A stretch of 64,000 nucleotides of DNA from an uncultured Aquimarina sp. (lineage in GTDB: Bacteria > Bacteroidota > Bacteroidia > Flavobacteriales > Flavobacteriaceae), in the NCBI RefSeq assembly GCF_947500065.1, contig NZ_CANMQT010000003.1, positions 558,001 through 622,000 of the forward strand. Reading direction: 5' to 3'. The position numbers were made by a program, and so were the translations under genes. Within the stretch, counting starts at the first letter, position 1, and every line of letters starts with the position of its first letter. This document shows positions 46,878-55,614 of the stretch, piece by piece. The notes beneath the pieces are model-generated. The model was not told the origin of the DNA, made no database searches, and saw only the letters and a program-made list of their open reading frames with translations.

Positions 46878-49496
46878 ATGAAAAAACTCACACTCATTTT
46901 ATTTAGCTTAATCACAAGTTTAGGATTTAGCCAGAAAATTGTTACCGGTACCGTAACCGATAGTTCTGGATTACCTGTACCTTATGTTAATATTGCTGAA
47001 AAAGGATCAAATAAAGGTACTACAACTGATGATGATGGAAAATATACCATTGCCGTAGATGAAAACGCTGTCTTAGTATTTAGTTTTGTAGGTTTTCAGA
47101 CTCAAGAAATTACTGTCGGTGCTCAGGACAAAATTGATGTTGTTCTTTTAGAAGGAGAAGCTTTAAGTACTATCATTGTTGTAGGATCCAGAAGTCCTAA
47201 ACGTACCGCTACAGATACACCCGTTGCTGTTGATATCATTGATATGCAAGATATCATTACTAAAAGTGGTAAAATAGAAATTAACGAGCTATTACAGTAC
47301 TCTGCTCCTTCTTTTAACGCCAATAAGCAATCTGGTTCTGATGGTGCCGATCACATTGACCCAGCTAGTTTAAGAGGTCTAGGGCCTGATCAGACACTTG
47401 TTTTAATCAATGGTAAAAGAAGGCATAGTTCCTCGCTTATTAATATTTTTGGTACCAGAGGACGTGGAAATTCGGGAACTGACCTTAATACCATTCCTGC
47501 AACTTCTATCAAAAGAATTGAAATTTTAAGAGATGGTGCTGCTGCACAGTATGGATCTGATGCAATTGCAGGTGTTATAAACATTGTTCTTAAAGATAAT
47601 ATAGACAAACTTAGTGGTAGCATAAGTTATGGTGCTTATAATACAAATGCCAAAGGAGATTTTCCTGATGGAACTCCAAATACTGATGGAAATCGTTTGG
47701 ATACGGAAAATGATGGAAACAGAATAGCTGATGATAAAAGCTTTGATGGAGGTTCTGTAAAAGTTACTGCCAATTATGGCGTTGGCATTGGTGAAAAAGG
47801 ATATATCAATTTTACTACAGAGTATTTAAGTAAGAATAAAACATTAAGACCTGGATATAGTTTTAGGAGAGGTTTTGGTGAAGCAGCAATAGATGGATTT
47901 AATTTCTTTGCCAATGCAAGTATTCCTTTGTCAGATAAGACAGAGTTATACGCTTTTGGAGGTAGAAATTATCGGGATACAGATGCTTTTGCATTTACTC
48001 GTAACGATGGTGAACGTGTTGTTACTGAAATTTATCCTAATGGTTTTACTCCTAGAATTACCTCTAATATTATTGACAACTCAATTTCTGCTGGAGTTAG
48101 AACAGAAACAGACAGTGGCTGGAAAATTGATCTAAGTAATACTTGGGGAAAGAACAATTTCCATTACTTCATCGAAGGTACACTAAATGCCTCTTTAGAA
48201 GAGAATTCTCCTACGGAATTCGATGCAGGAGGGCACAGTTTAAGTCAAAACACCATTAATTTAGACTTCTCAAAGTATTATCCCAAAATAACGAAAGGTT
48301 TGAACCTTGCGTTCGGAGCAGAATATAGAACTGAAAACTTTATCATATTTGCTGGAGAAGAAGGATCTTATGCTACTTATGATGTAAACGGATTAGCAAT
48401 TACAAACCCTGCGACACAAACACAACCTATAGATACTGATAGCGGTCAACTAAGGCCTGGTGGATCACAAGGGTTTCCAGGATATAGTCCTGCAAATGAA
48501 GTAGATCGATCTAGGTCTAATTTATCACTATATGCTGATGCAGAATTAGACATTACAGATGCATTTCTATTAGCGGGAGCTGCAAGGTTTGAAAACTATA
48601 GTGATTTTGGAAGTACCATTAATGGAAAATTAGCATTTAGAATAAAGGCTTCTGAGAATATTAATATTAGAGGTTCTGTAAGTTCAGGATTTAGAGCTCC
48701 ATCTTTAGCACAAATCTATTATAACCTAAGATTTACAGATTTTCAAGGTGGTGTAGCTACAGAAACATTATTATCTCCAAACAACAGTCCTGTAACTGCT
48801 TCTTTTGGGATTGATCGATTAAAAGAAGAAACCTCACTAAATGGATCTCTAGGAGTTACGGCTAAACTAGGTAGTTTTTCTGCCACTGTAGATGGATATT
48901 ATATCGATATTAAAGATCGTATTGTGCTTACGGGAACTTTTGAAGCTACAGAAATTGATAATGTTAATGAAGCTCAATTTTTTGCCAATGGTGTTGATAC
49001 AGAAACCTTAGGATTAGATCTGGTTCTTTCATGGAAAGGAAATTATGATTTCGGAACATTATCTGCTTTGTTAGCTGGAAATGTTAATAATATGTATATC
49101 ACTGGAGTCAATACAGATTTGGATTCGGATATATTCTTTGGTAAAAGAGAGCAAGCGTTCTTGCTTGCATCTGCGCCTAGAAGCAAGTTTGCTTTAAACC
49201 TGAATTATAATACTGATAAATTTAATGCAGGACTTGGTCTTACAAGGTTTAGTGATATTACCTTAGTCGATTTTACGGATTCTGAAGATGAATATGGCGC
49301 AAAAATCACAGCTGATCTTACGGTAGGTTACAAATTATCTGATCAACTGAAATTAACCATTGGTGGTAACAATATTACCAATGAATATCCTGATCAACAA
49401 AATGACGGAGAAACTGAAGCTGGTGGATATTGGGATTCTGTTCAAATGGGATTCGGTGGTGCATTTTATTATGCTAGATTAGATTTTAGCTTCTAA
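46878..49496 (+). CDS. TonB-dependent outer membrane receptor (paralogue)
   Basis: 872 residues. The signal peptide, the CarboxypepD_reg-like domain (VTGTVTDSSGLPVPYVNI), the plug (SPKRTATDTPVAVDIID at its start, AAAQYGSDAIAGVINIV at its end) and the barrel are as in the previous gene; the GFRAPSLAQIY motif in the barrel is shared too. It ends in LDFSF. The pair arose by duplication and then diverged in the extracellular loops, so they probably take up different but related ligands. A possible -7 box TATCTTTA lies at 46842-46849. Confidence 0.9.
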   Translation: MKKLTLILFSLITSLGFSQKIVTGTVTDSSGLPVPYVNIAEKGSNKGTTTDDDGKYTIAVDENAVLVFSFVGFQTQEITVGAQDKIDVVLLEGEALSTIIVVGSRSPKRTATDTPVAVDIIDMQDIITKSGKIEINELLQYSAPSFNANKQSGSDGADHIDPASLRGLGPDQTLVLINGKRRHSSSLINIFGTRGRGNSGTDLNTIPATSIKRIEILRDGAAAQYGSDAIAGVINIVLKDNIDKLSGSISYGAYNTNAKGDFPDGTPNTDGNRLDTENDGNRIADDKSFDGGSVKVTANYGVGIGEKGYINFTTEYLSKNKTLRPGYSFRRGFGEAAIDGFNFFANASIPLSDKTELYAFGGRNYRDTDAFAFTRNDGERVVTEIYPNGFTPRITSNIIDNSISAGVRTETDSGWKIDLSNTWGKNNFHYFIEGTLNASLEENSPTEFDAGGHSLSQNTINLDFSKYYPKITKGLNLAFGAEYRTENFIIFAGEEGSYATYDVNGLAITNPATQTQPIDTDSGQLRPGGSQGFPGYSPANEVDRSRSNLSLYADAELDITDAFLLAGAARFENYSDFGSTINGKLAFRIKASENINIRGSVSSGFRAPSLAQIYYNLRFTDFQGGVATETLLSPNNSPVTASFGIDRLKEETSLNGSLGVTAKLGSFSATVDGYYIDIKDRIVLTGTFEATEIDNVNEAQFFANGVDTETLGLDLVLSWKGNYDFGTLSALLAGNVNNMYITGVNTDLDSDIFFGKREQAFLLASAPRSKFALNLNYNTDKFNAGLGLTRFSDITLVDFTDSEDEYGAKITADLTVGYKLSDQLKLTIGGNNITNEYPDQQNDGETEAGGYWDSVQMGFGGAFYYARLDFSF

Positions 49497-49508
49497 ACAA
49501 ATTTACTG

Positions 49509-49581
49509 TCACATCGAGCAAAATAGAAATGTATTAGCTTATTAATCAAAGATAACTACCTCTCGATTTTGCTCGATGTGA
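49509..49581. repeat. Extragenic palindrome (CACATCGAGC type)
   Basis: Exact 16-base arms, TCACATCGAGCAAAAT (49509-49524) and ATTTTGCTCGATGTGA (49566-49581), 41 bases apart. TCACATCGAGC next to TCGAGA is a family of extragenic repeats I recall in many flavobacterial genomes. Convergent genes end on both sides; it may also act as a terminator. Confidence 0.65.
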
Positions 49582-49585
49582 TATT

Positions 49586-50404
49586 TTAACTTCCATTAGA
49601 ATTATTATCCAACTCCTTATCAATTGTTTCTAAATATTCTTCAAAATTAACTAAGTCATTATGTGAACCTCCTTCAACAGTGATCATTCTTTTTTTTGAT
49701 GAAGGTATGCTATTAAACAATTTTTCACCAGATGTATATGGCACTACTCCATCATCAGTACCGTGATAAATTGTTATATCACATTTTACACGCTGTATAA
49801 ATTCATTAGAATTGAACTTAAACTTCAAAATATTTTTTACAGGAAAAATAGGCAACCAATGAGAGGTAACATCTTCCATAGAATTATACGGTGTTTCTAA
49901 GATTAGATTACGTGGTTTATTTAAAGAAGCAATTTTTGTAGCAATACCTGTTCCCAAAGACCTACCATATAATATTATCTGATCCTCAGTATATTTTTTT
50001 AAAACATACTCATAAAATAATTGAGCATCATCATATAATAATTCCTCTTCTGTTATACTACCAGAACTCTTGCCATAACTCCTGTAATCCATCACTACAA
50101 CATCATATTCTTTTTTTGCAAAAAAAGTTGCTATTTCTCCCCATCTGGAAAGGCTTCCCTTGTTTCCATGAAAATACAGAATTACACCTTTTGGATGTTT
50201 GTTTTTAAAATGAATAGCATTCAATTGTTCACCATCCCCCGTTTTCACAAAAAACTCTTCAAAAGGATGATCAAATTGAAATGTGTGATCTAAAGAGAGC
50301 TTTTTTGGCTGAAAAATAATTTTATGCTGAAATAAATATAATAAACCTATCCCCATAAGATATATGATAAATGTCCATTTTAGAACTTTTTTAAGCTTGG
50401 ACAT
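49586..50404 (-). CDS. Alpha/beta hydrolase (BAAT/S9-like), membrane-anchored
   Basis: 272 residues. Residues 8-24 form an N-terminal membrane anchor, followed by IIFQPKKL. The catalytic elements are YGRSLGTGIA (nucleophile), HGTDDGVVPY (acid) and EGGSHNDL (histidine). YFHGNKGS is the oxyanion loop. This is the YqkD/bem46-like group of serine hydrolases, probably facing the periplasm. It overlaps the preceding hydrolase gene by 14 bases and is a paralogue of it. Confidence 0.85.
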   Translation of the reverse strand: MSKLKKVLKWTFIIYLMGIGLLYLFQHKIIFQPKKLSLDHTFQFDHPFEEFFVKTGDGEQLNAIHFKNKHPKGVILYFHGNKGSLSRWGEIATFFAKKEYDVVVMDYRSYGKSSGSITEEELLYDDAQLFYEYVLKKYTEDQIILYGRSLGTGIATKIASLNKPRNLILETPYNSMEDVTSHWLPIFPVKNILKFKFNSNEFIQRVKCDITIYHGTDDGVVPYTSGEKLFNSIPSSKKRMITVEGGSHNDLVNFEEYLETIDKELDNNSNGS

Positions 50405-51266
50405 TTACCTTTTTTTCAGCATGTCTTACACCAATACTTGTATTAGAAAGGTTGATTTTTTTCATTTTGGAATTAATAATCTCTCCGAGCATCTTATGAT
50501 AGGATTCAAAATTATTAAGATTTTTATGCCCTCCACCAATGACTGTATACAATCGGGTAAGCTTGGGCTTAATTTTTGACAATTTAATACTAGATTTAAA
50601 AGGAATTAATTTATCCTGTGTTCCATGAATGATATGTATAGGACAATTTACATATTTTAACCACTTATAAGTAGGTATTGGATATCTCATAATCAAAGAA
50701 ACTGGCATAAAAGGGATAAACTTACCCGCTACCTTACTTAAGCTATAATAAGGAGCATCGAGGATTAACATTTTAGGATTATTAATAGATGCTAACTTAG
50801 TTGCGAAACCTGATCCCATAGATCTTCCATATAAAATAATATACTTCTCCTCTACTTTTTCCTTCAATTTATTATATACAAATTGAAGATCTCTTTTTAT
50901 AGCTTTAAAAGAGCGTCTGCCAGTACTTTTACCAAATCCACGATAATCCAACATACATACATCATATCCATGTCTGGTAAAATCAACTGCAAACTTACCC
51001 CAACCTTTTATACTCTTAGAATTTCCTTTAAGATAAAGAACAACACCTTTAGGGTTTTCGACCTTAAAATGAAGGCCATTAATTGTAGCTCCATCTCTAG
51101 TTTCTAAATTATACTCCTCTACAACTTGGTTGTTATAATGAAATTCAAAATCCTTATCTAACTTTTCTGGCTTAAAAATAAAATACTCTTGCAAATAGTA
51201 TAAAGCAACACTCGCTATTATATAAAACGCAAGAATAAGAATTGCTATGTATCCCCAATTTGGCAT
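50391..51266 (-). CDS. Alpha/beta hydrolase (BAAT/S9-like), membrane-anchored, paralogue
   Basis: 291 residues with the same plan as the gene it overlaps: membrane anchor (residues 5-25), IFKPEKLDKDFEFHY, YLKGNSKS as oxyanion loop, YGRSMGSGFATKLA as nucleophile elbow, HGTQDKLIPF and GGGHKNLNNF. In this copy the oxyanion loop has K where the other has H (YLKGN against YFHGN). The 14-base overlap implies translational coupling. Function unknown. Confidence 0.85.
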   Translation of the reverse strand: MPNWGYIAILILAFYIIASVALYYLQEYFIFKPEKLDKDFEFHYNNQVVEEYNLETRDGATINGLHFKVENPKGVVLYLKGNSKSIKGWGKFAVDFTRHGYDVCMLDYRGFGKSTGRRSFKAIKRDLQFVYNKLKEKVEEKYIILYGRSMGSGFATKLASINNPKMLILDAPYYSLSKVAGKFIPFMPVSLIMRYPIPTYKWLKYVNCPIHIIHGTQDKLIPFKSSIKLSKIKPKLTRLYTVIGGGHKNLNNFESYHKMLGEIINSKMKKINLSNTSIGVRHAEKKVNVQA

Positions 51267-51335
51267 ATTAATATTCTTTTAGATATACTTGTAAGTAACT
51301 AATTTACAAAAAATTAAACTTAGTTCCATAAAAAA

Positions 51336-51353
51336 ATCCTGCCGAAGCAGGAT
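51336..51353 (-). terminator. Terminator of first outer membrane barrel gene
   Basis: ATCCTGC (51336-51342), CGAA loop, GCAGGAT (51347-51353). On the minus strand the stem runs into six Ts, 31 bases after the stop. Confidence 0.8.
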
Positions 51354-51383
51354 CTTTACATTACTTTTATATACCAATCTATT

Positions 51384-52019
51384 TTATCGTCTGGCATCAT
51401 ATATTCTAAAACGAACACCTACTCGTGCATAAATATCAAAAAATTTACTATCTACATCAACTAAATTATCTGTGAAATCATTCATAGCGCCAACTTCCAG
51501 CATAATATCAAACATTTCTCCAATCATCTGAGAAAAACCAGCACCATACACTCCTCCAATTACTAATTGCTCATATTGATCAGATTCTAAATCAACACCA
51601 CCGAATTCTACACTGGTATTTAATCTAAAAGAAGGCCCAACATTAATAAAAGGTCTAAAACGGTCCTTTCCTCTACCAAACAAATATCTAAATTTAGGAT
51701 TAAATCCAACTTGTAATACTTTAACCTCAGTTCCTTCAGTACTAAAAACAGGATCTCCAGGAGTAAAAACAGTTGGAAAAAAATCTATCTCACTATTTCT
51801 TTGTAAAACTTCAACAGAAAAAACAATACTTGTTTTAGCCCGAACTCCCATAACATAGCCATACCCAGCGTTAAAAAAGAAACCTGTTCCATACTCTGAA
51901 TCCACATCTTCAAAACTTAATTTAGAAAACGCAGCTCCACCTGTTACTTCCCAGCGATATTGTCCATAAGAAGTGATTGAGATTGTCGCCAATAAAATAA
52001 AAAATAGTGTTTTTTTCAT
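51384..52019 (-). CDS. Outer membrane beta-barrel protein
   Basis: 211 residues. Signal peptide 1-19 (ends in SYGQ), then alternating hydrophobic strands and short turns with aromatic girdle residues, about eight strands (Omp_b-brl type). WEVTGGAAFSKLSFED opens the barrel and RVGVRFRIYDARR closes it. The next gene upstream encodes a paralogue with the same order of motifs (GFNPKFRYLFGRGKDRFRPF against GFSPKIRYFFSSKENSFRPF). Function unknown. Confidence 0.8.
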   Translation of the reverse strand: MKKTLFFILLATISITSYGQYRWEVTGGAAFSKLSFEDVDSEYGTGFFFNAGYGYVMGVRAKTSIVFSVEVLQRNSEIDFFPTVFTPGDPVFSTEGTEVKVLQVGFNPKFRYLFGRGKDRFRPFINVGPSFRLNTSVEFGGVDLESDQYEQLVIGGVYGAGFSQMIGEMFDIMLEVGAMNDFTDNLVDVDSKFFDIYARVGVRFRIYDARR

Positions 52020-52157
52020 AATTTCATGTTTAGATTTGAGGTTAAATTCTAGGCGAAAATACTAAAATTTAAAAAACAGTTATAAAAGCTGTACTAAAAT
52101 TTTAATTTCTCAATACCATATAAATTAAGTAATGTTTAATTCTAAAATTAAAACATA

Positions 52158-52790
52158 CTAAAAACTATAACTCACACCAGTACGAATATAATAATCAAAA
52201 AACTTACCATCATCATTACCCTCTAAAGAGTGAAAATTGGAAAAATTATCCTGAAAATCGTTCATTAAACCAGCTTCAAATAATACTCCAAATTTATCAC
52301 TTAAAGACCAATTGAATCCTACATTATAAACTCCACCAACGATAAACTCATTGTAACCTTCTTCATCAATATCAAAACCGCTATCTGTAGCCTCAAAATT
52401 ATATCTCAGCGTTGGACCAACACCTGCAAAGGGTCTAAAACTATTTTCTTTACTACTAAAAAAATATCTGATTTTAGGTGAAAAACCAAATTGCATAAAA
52501 CGAATACTAGATTCACCAAATACACCTAGGTTAGAATTTAATGCCAATTTCGAATTTCTTTTTAAAAATTCAACAGAAGCTACCAAAGCAATCTTTTTCT
52601 TTTCACCGAACTCATATTGATATCCAAGGTTGATAAAGATACTACTGCCTGAATTGGTTTCAGAAAACACCCTATCATCTTCAAGTTTTAATTTCGAAAT
52701 TGTTATCCCTGATGTTAGTTCAATACTATGTTGTGCTACTATTGTACTTGCTGCAAAACAAATAAAAAATAATATAAACGTAAATCTCAT
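52158..52790 (-). CDS. Outer membrane beta-barrel protein (paralogue)
   Basis: 210 residues from the ATG at 52790, which places the signal peptide (RFTFILFFICFAASTIVAQ) first; two in-frame starts further upstream would bury it. The barrel matches its neighbour: IELTSGITISKLKLED, GFSPKIRYFFSS, FAGVGPTLRYN and the closing RTGVSYSF. It lies 138 bases from the neighbouring barrel gene, on the same strand. Confidence 0.78.
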   Translation of the reverse strand: MRFTFILFFICFAASTIVAQHSIELTSGITISKLKLEDDRVFSETNSGSSIFINLGYQYEFGEKKKIALVASVEFLKRNSKLALNSNLGVFGESSIRFMQFGFSPKIRYFFSSKENSFRPFAGVGPTLRYNFEATDSGFDIDEEGYNEFIVGGVYNVGFNWSLSDKFGVLFEAGLMNDFQDNFSNFHSLEGNDDGKFFDYYIRTGVSYSF

Positions 52791-52823
52791 ATTTTTTGGG
52801 TTAATTAGAAAACTAAAATTCAT

Positions 52824-52853
52824 CAAAAAACCCATCTAAACAGACAGGTTTTT
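52824..52853 (-). terminator. Terminator of ferredoxin gene (weak)
   Basis: AAAAACC at the left and GGTTTTT at the right with an inner TCT/AGA pairing and a mismatched step. It lies 25 bases after the ferredoxin stop on the minus strand. Confidence 0.5.
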
Positions 52854-52877
52854 ATTAAGTAACTAAAAATTAATTTG

Positions 52878-53228
52878 TTATTCTTTATGCATAAAAGCTT
52901 GTTTCTGTAATAAAAACTCTTCGGTTTCTACAACATCCTCATCCGGAACACAGCAATCTACAGGACATACAGCTGCACACTGAGGTTCTTCATGAAAGCC
53001 TTTACACTCTGTACATTTATCAGGTACTATATAATAAATCTCATCACTTACGGGTTCCTGAGCTTCTTCCGAATTAATGGCTTTGCCACCAGGAAGCACA
53101 ACATCTCCTTCTAAATCCGTACCATCTGCATATCTCCAGTCATCTGCACCTTCATAAATTGCGGTATTCGGACATTCTGGTTCACAAGCACCACAGTTTA
53201 TACATTCGTCCGTTATTATAATTGCCAT
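52878..53228 (-). CDS. 4Fe-4S dicluster ferredoxin
   Basis: 116 residues. The first cluster motif is [12 protein letters not shown] (residues 8-19). The second, [18 protein letters not shown], has an eight-residue insertion between the second and third cysteines, as in the Allochromatium-type (YfhL-like) ferredoxins. Residues 45-75 form an insert between the two. It is a small soluble electron carrier. The divergent acyl-CoA reductase gene begins about 50-65 bases away, and the two promoters overlap. Confidence 0.9.
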   Translation of the reverse strand: MAIIITDECINCGACEPECPNTAIYEGADDWRYADGTDLEGDVVLPGGKAINSEEAQEPVSDEIYYIVPDKCTECKGFHEEPQCAAVCPVDCCVPDEDVVETEEFLLQKQAFMHKE

Positions 53229-53250
53229 AGCTTTTTTTATTCTAAATTTG
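53222..53250 (+). promoter_or_regulatory. Promoter of acyl-CoA reductase gene
   Basis: TTG (53222-53224), 18 bases, TAAATTTG (53243-53250), a full match to TAnnTTTG. Its -33 element lies inside the start region of the divergent ferredoxin gene. Confidence 0.6.
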
Positions 53251-53255
53251 CATCA

Positions 53256-53287
53256 CAAAAATAACCCGTAAACTAGTGATAAACAAA
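53256..53287 (-). promoter_or_regulatory. Promoter of ferredoxin gene
   Basis: On the minus strand, TTTG (53287-53284), 20 bases, TATTTTTG (53263-53256): a complete Bacteroidota promoter. The predicted transcript start is near 53252, almost the same place as that of the divergent promoter. Confidence 0.7.
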
Positions 53288-53293
53288 TTAGAA

Positions 53294-54355
53294 ATGGTAT
53301 TAAATGATCGAATAGTAGCTTTTTCCGAATTAGGTAAGTTCTTAAGTCAATTCAAAAATACTGGTTATGAGAAGATTAGCGACATACAGCGTCAAGGAGA
53401 TTTTTTTGATGGAATGATTCAAAAAATAGAATCTGCTAAACATTATAATGGTTGGTTTACCGAAGAAAACATCGTATTTTCTTTATCACAATGGAGTAAG
53501 ACACTTACTAAACCTAATTTAGAACAATGGTTGTCTAATTACTCCTTAGATACTCTAAAAACTAAAACAATCGGAATCATCATGGCTGGTAATATTCCTT
53601 TAGTGGGATTTCATGATTTTATTTCGGTACTAATAAGTGGTCATAATGTTTTGGTAAAACAATCTTCAAATGATAATCAATTGCTTCCATATCTAGCATC
53701 ATATCTAATTGCAATAGAACCTAGGTTTAAAAAACGTATTTCTTTTACTACAGAAAGATTCACTGATTTTGATGCCATCATTGCTACAGGAAGTAATAAT
53801 ACAGCTCGTTATTTTGAACATTACTTTGGAAATAAACCTAATATTATACGTAAGAACAGAAATTCTGTAGCTGTATTAACCGGAAACGAATCTAAAGAAC
53901 AACTAGCTGCATTAGGAGAAGATATATTTAGATATTATGGTCTAGGTTGCAGAAGTGTTTCTAAACTTATGGTACCAAAAGGGTATGATTTCGATTTATT
54001 TTTTAAATCGATTTATACCTATAATGATATCATTAATGGCGCTAAATATGCCAATAATTATGATTACAATAAGGCGGTATATTTAATGAGTAGTTTTAAG
54101 TTATTAGAAAATGGTTTCTTAATGCTAAAAGAAGATTCAAGTTATGGTTCTCCAATAGCTACGTTGTTTTATGAAACATACGAATCTAAACAGGAATTAC
54201 TACAAAAACTCGAAATTGATAAAGAAGCTATACAATGCATAGTAGGTGACAATTTTTCTGAAGACAGCATTGATTTTGGAACTACACAACACCCTTCTCT
54301 ATCGGATTACGCAGATAATGTTGATGTTATTGAATTTTTAACAAAAATTCAATAA
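53294..54355 (+). CDS. Acyl-CoA reductase (LuxC family)
   Basis: 353 residues from the ATG at 53294; a GTG at 53276 would add six residues. The LuxC-type fold is evident: GIIMAGNIPLVGFHDFISVL (nucleotide-binding), KNRNSVAVL and the catalytic cysteine in YYGLGCRSVSKL. The family reduces acyl-CoA to aldehyde. No luciferase genes (luxAB) or luxD/luxE are present, so this is not a bioluminescence locus. The divergent ferredoxin gene may supply electrons, but the family normally uses NADPH, so this link is speculative. Confidence 0.85.
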   Translation: MVLNDRIVAFSELGKFLSQFKNTGYEKISDIQRQGDFFDGMIQKIESAKHYNGWFTEENIVFSLSQWSKTLTKPNLEQWLSNYSLDTLKTKTIGIIMAGNIPLVGFHDFISVLISGHNVLVKQSSNDNQLLPYLASYLIAIEPRFKKRISFTTERFTDFDAIIATGSNNTARYFEHYFGNKPNIIRKNRNSVAVLTGNESKEQLAALGEDIFRYYGLGCRSVSKLMVPKGYDFDLFFKSIYTYNDIINGAKYANNYDYNKAVYLMSSFKLLENGFLMLKEDSSYGSPIATLFYETYESKQELLQKLEIDKEAIQCIVGDNFSEDSIDFGTTQHPSLSDYADNVDVIEFLTKIQ

Positions 54356-54482
54356 ATAATTTATCATTTTGACAATGATTTTGTTTTAGATTATTAGCAC
54401 CTTTGTGGTGTTTTTTCTTACTGGTTTAAGGAGCCAGAAAATAACGAAAAAAGTAATTAATATAAAACAATAAAAACTACTG

Positions 54483-55547
54483 ATGAAAAAGCACAACTTT
54501 AGCGCAGGACCTTGTATTTTACCACAAGAAGTATTCAAAGAAGCATCCCAGGCTGTATTAAATTTTAACGACTCTGGGCTATCCATTTTGGAGATTTCAC
54601 ATCGTAGTAAAGATTTTGTAGATGTAATGGACGAAGCTCGCAGTTTAGCTTTAGAATTACTGGGCTTAGAGGGTAAAGGATATAAAGTACTTTTTCTTCA
54701 AGGTGGAGCAAGTACACAATTTTTAATGACTGCGTATAATTTATTGCAATCAAAAGCAGGATATATTAATACCGGTAGTTGGAGTGATAAAGCTCTTAAA
54801 GAAGCTAAATTTTTTGGAGAGGTTGTAGAAGTAGCATCTTCTAAAGATGCAAACTATAATTATATTCCTAAAGGATATGATGTTCCTGAGGGTTTAGATT
54901 ATCTACATTGCACAAGTAACAATACTATTTTTGGTACGCAAATCAAAGATTTCCCAACCACCAATGCACCTCTCGTATGTGATATGAGTAGCGATATATT
55001 CTCTAGGCAATTAGATTTCTCAAAATTTAGTTTGATCTATGCTGGAGCGCAAAAAAATATGGGGCCAGCTGGAACTACATTAGTGGTTATAAAAGAAGAT
55101 ATCCTTGGAAAAATAGAAAGACAAATTCCATCGATGTTAGATTACAAAGTACATATTAGTAAGAGCAGTATGTTCAATACTCCTCCTGTATTTGCTGTTT
55201 ATACCTCTATGTTAACCTTGAGATGGTTGAAAAAACTAGGTGGAATTGCGGCGATTGAAGAACAAAACGAGAAAAAAGCAAACCTTATCTATTCTGAAAT
55301 AGAACTGAACCCTCTTTTCAAAGGATTTGCTGCTAAAGAAGATAGATCAATGATGAATGCTACTTTTTCTTTACTAGATGAAGATCTTAAAGAAACCTTT
55401 GATGCAATGTGGACAGAAGCTGGTATTAGTGGCGTAAATGGACATAGAAGTGTAGGAGGATATAGAGCAAGCATGTACAACGCTATGACGATAGAAGATG
55501 TTGCTGCTTTGGTAGATGTAATGAGTGATTTAGAACGAAAAGCTTAG
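54483..55547 (+). CDS. serC: Phosphoserine aminotransferase
   Basis: 354 residues, usual length. NFSAGPCILPQEV is the standard opening, LFLQGGASTQF the phosphate-binding region, and the PLP lysine is in YAGAQKNMGPAG. GHRSVGGYRASMYNA is the C-terminal substrate block. It converts 3-phosphohydroxypyruvate and glutamate to phosphoserine and 2-oxoglutarate. serA follows after 67 bases, so both steps of the serine route are co-directional; the reductase gene precedes. Confidence 0.95.
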   Translation: MKKHNFSAGPCILPQEVFKEASQAVLNFNDSGLSILEISHRSKDFVDVMDEARSLALELLGLEGKGYKVLFLQGGASTQFLMTAYNLLQSKAGYINTGSWSDKALKEAKFFGEVVEVASSKDANYNYIPKGYDVPEGLDYLHCTSNNTIFGTQIKDFPTTNAPLVCDMSSDIFSRQLDFSKFSLIYAGAQKNMGPAGTTLVVIKEDILGKIERQIPSMLDYKVHISKSSMFNTPPVFAVYTSMLTLRWLKKLGGIAAIEEQNEKKANLIYSEIELNPLFKGFAAKEDRSMMNATFSLLDEDLKETFDAMWTEAGISGVNGHRSVGGYRASMYNAMTIEDVAALVDVMSDLERKA

Positions 55548-55614
55548 TTAACCAACCGATTAAATTAAAAACTAAAAATTCTGAAATAAGAATTTAAAAA
55601 ATCAAACCTTTAAA

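Noticed and set aside
43752..49496. A classical SusC/SusD polysaccharide utilisation locus
   Set aside because: No SusD-like lipoprotein follows either receptor, and the receptors are not of the SusC length or type.
53294..54355. A bioluminescence (lux) operon because of the LuxC homologue
   Set aside because: No luxAB, luxD or luxE is present; the neighbours are ferredoxin and serine synthesis genes.
54398..54415. CACC-TTTGT-GGTG hairpin with T-run as terminator after the reductase gene
   Set aside because: The stem has only four base pairs, and the same bases could be part of a serC promoter, so I did not call it.
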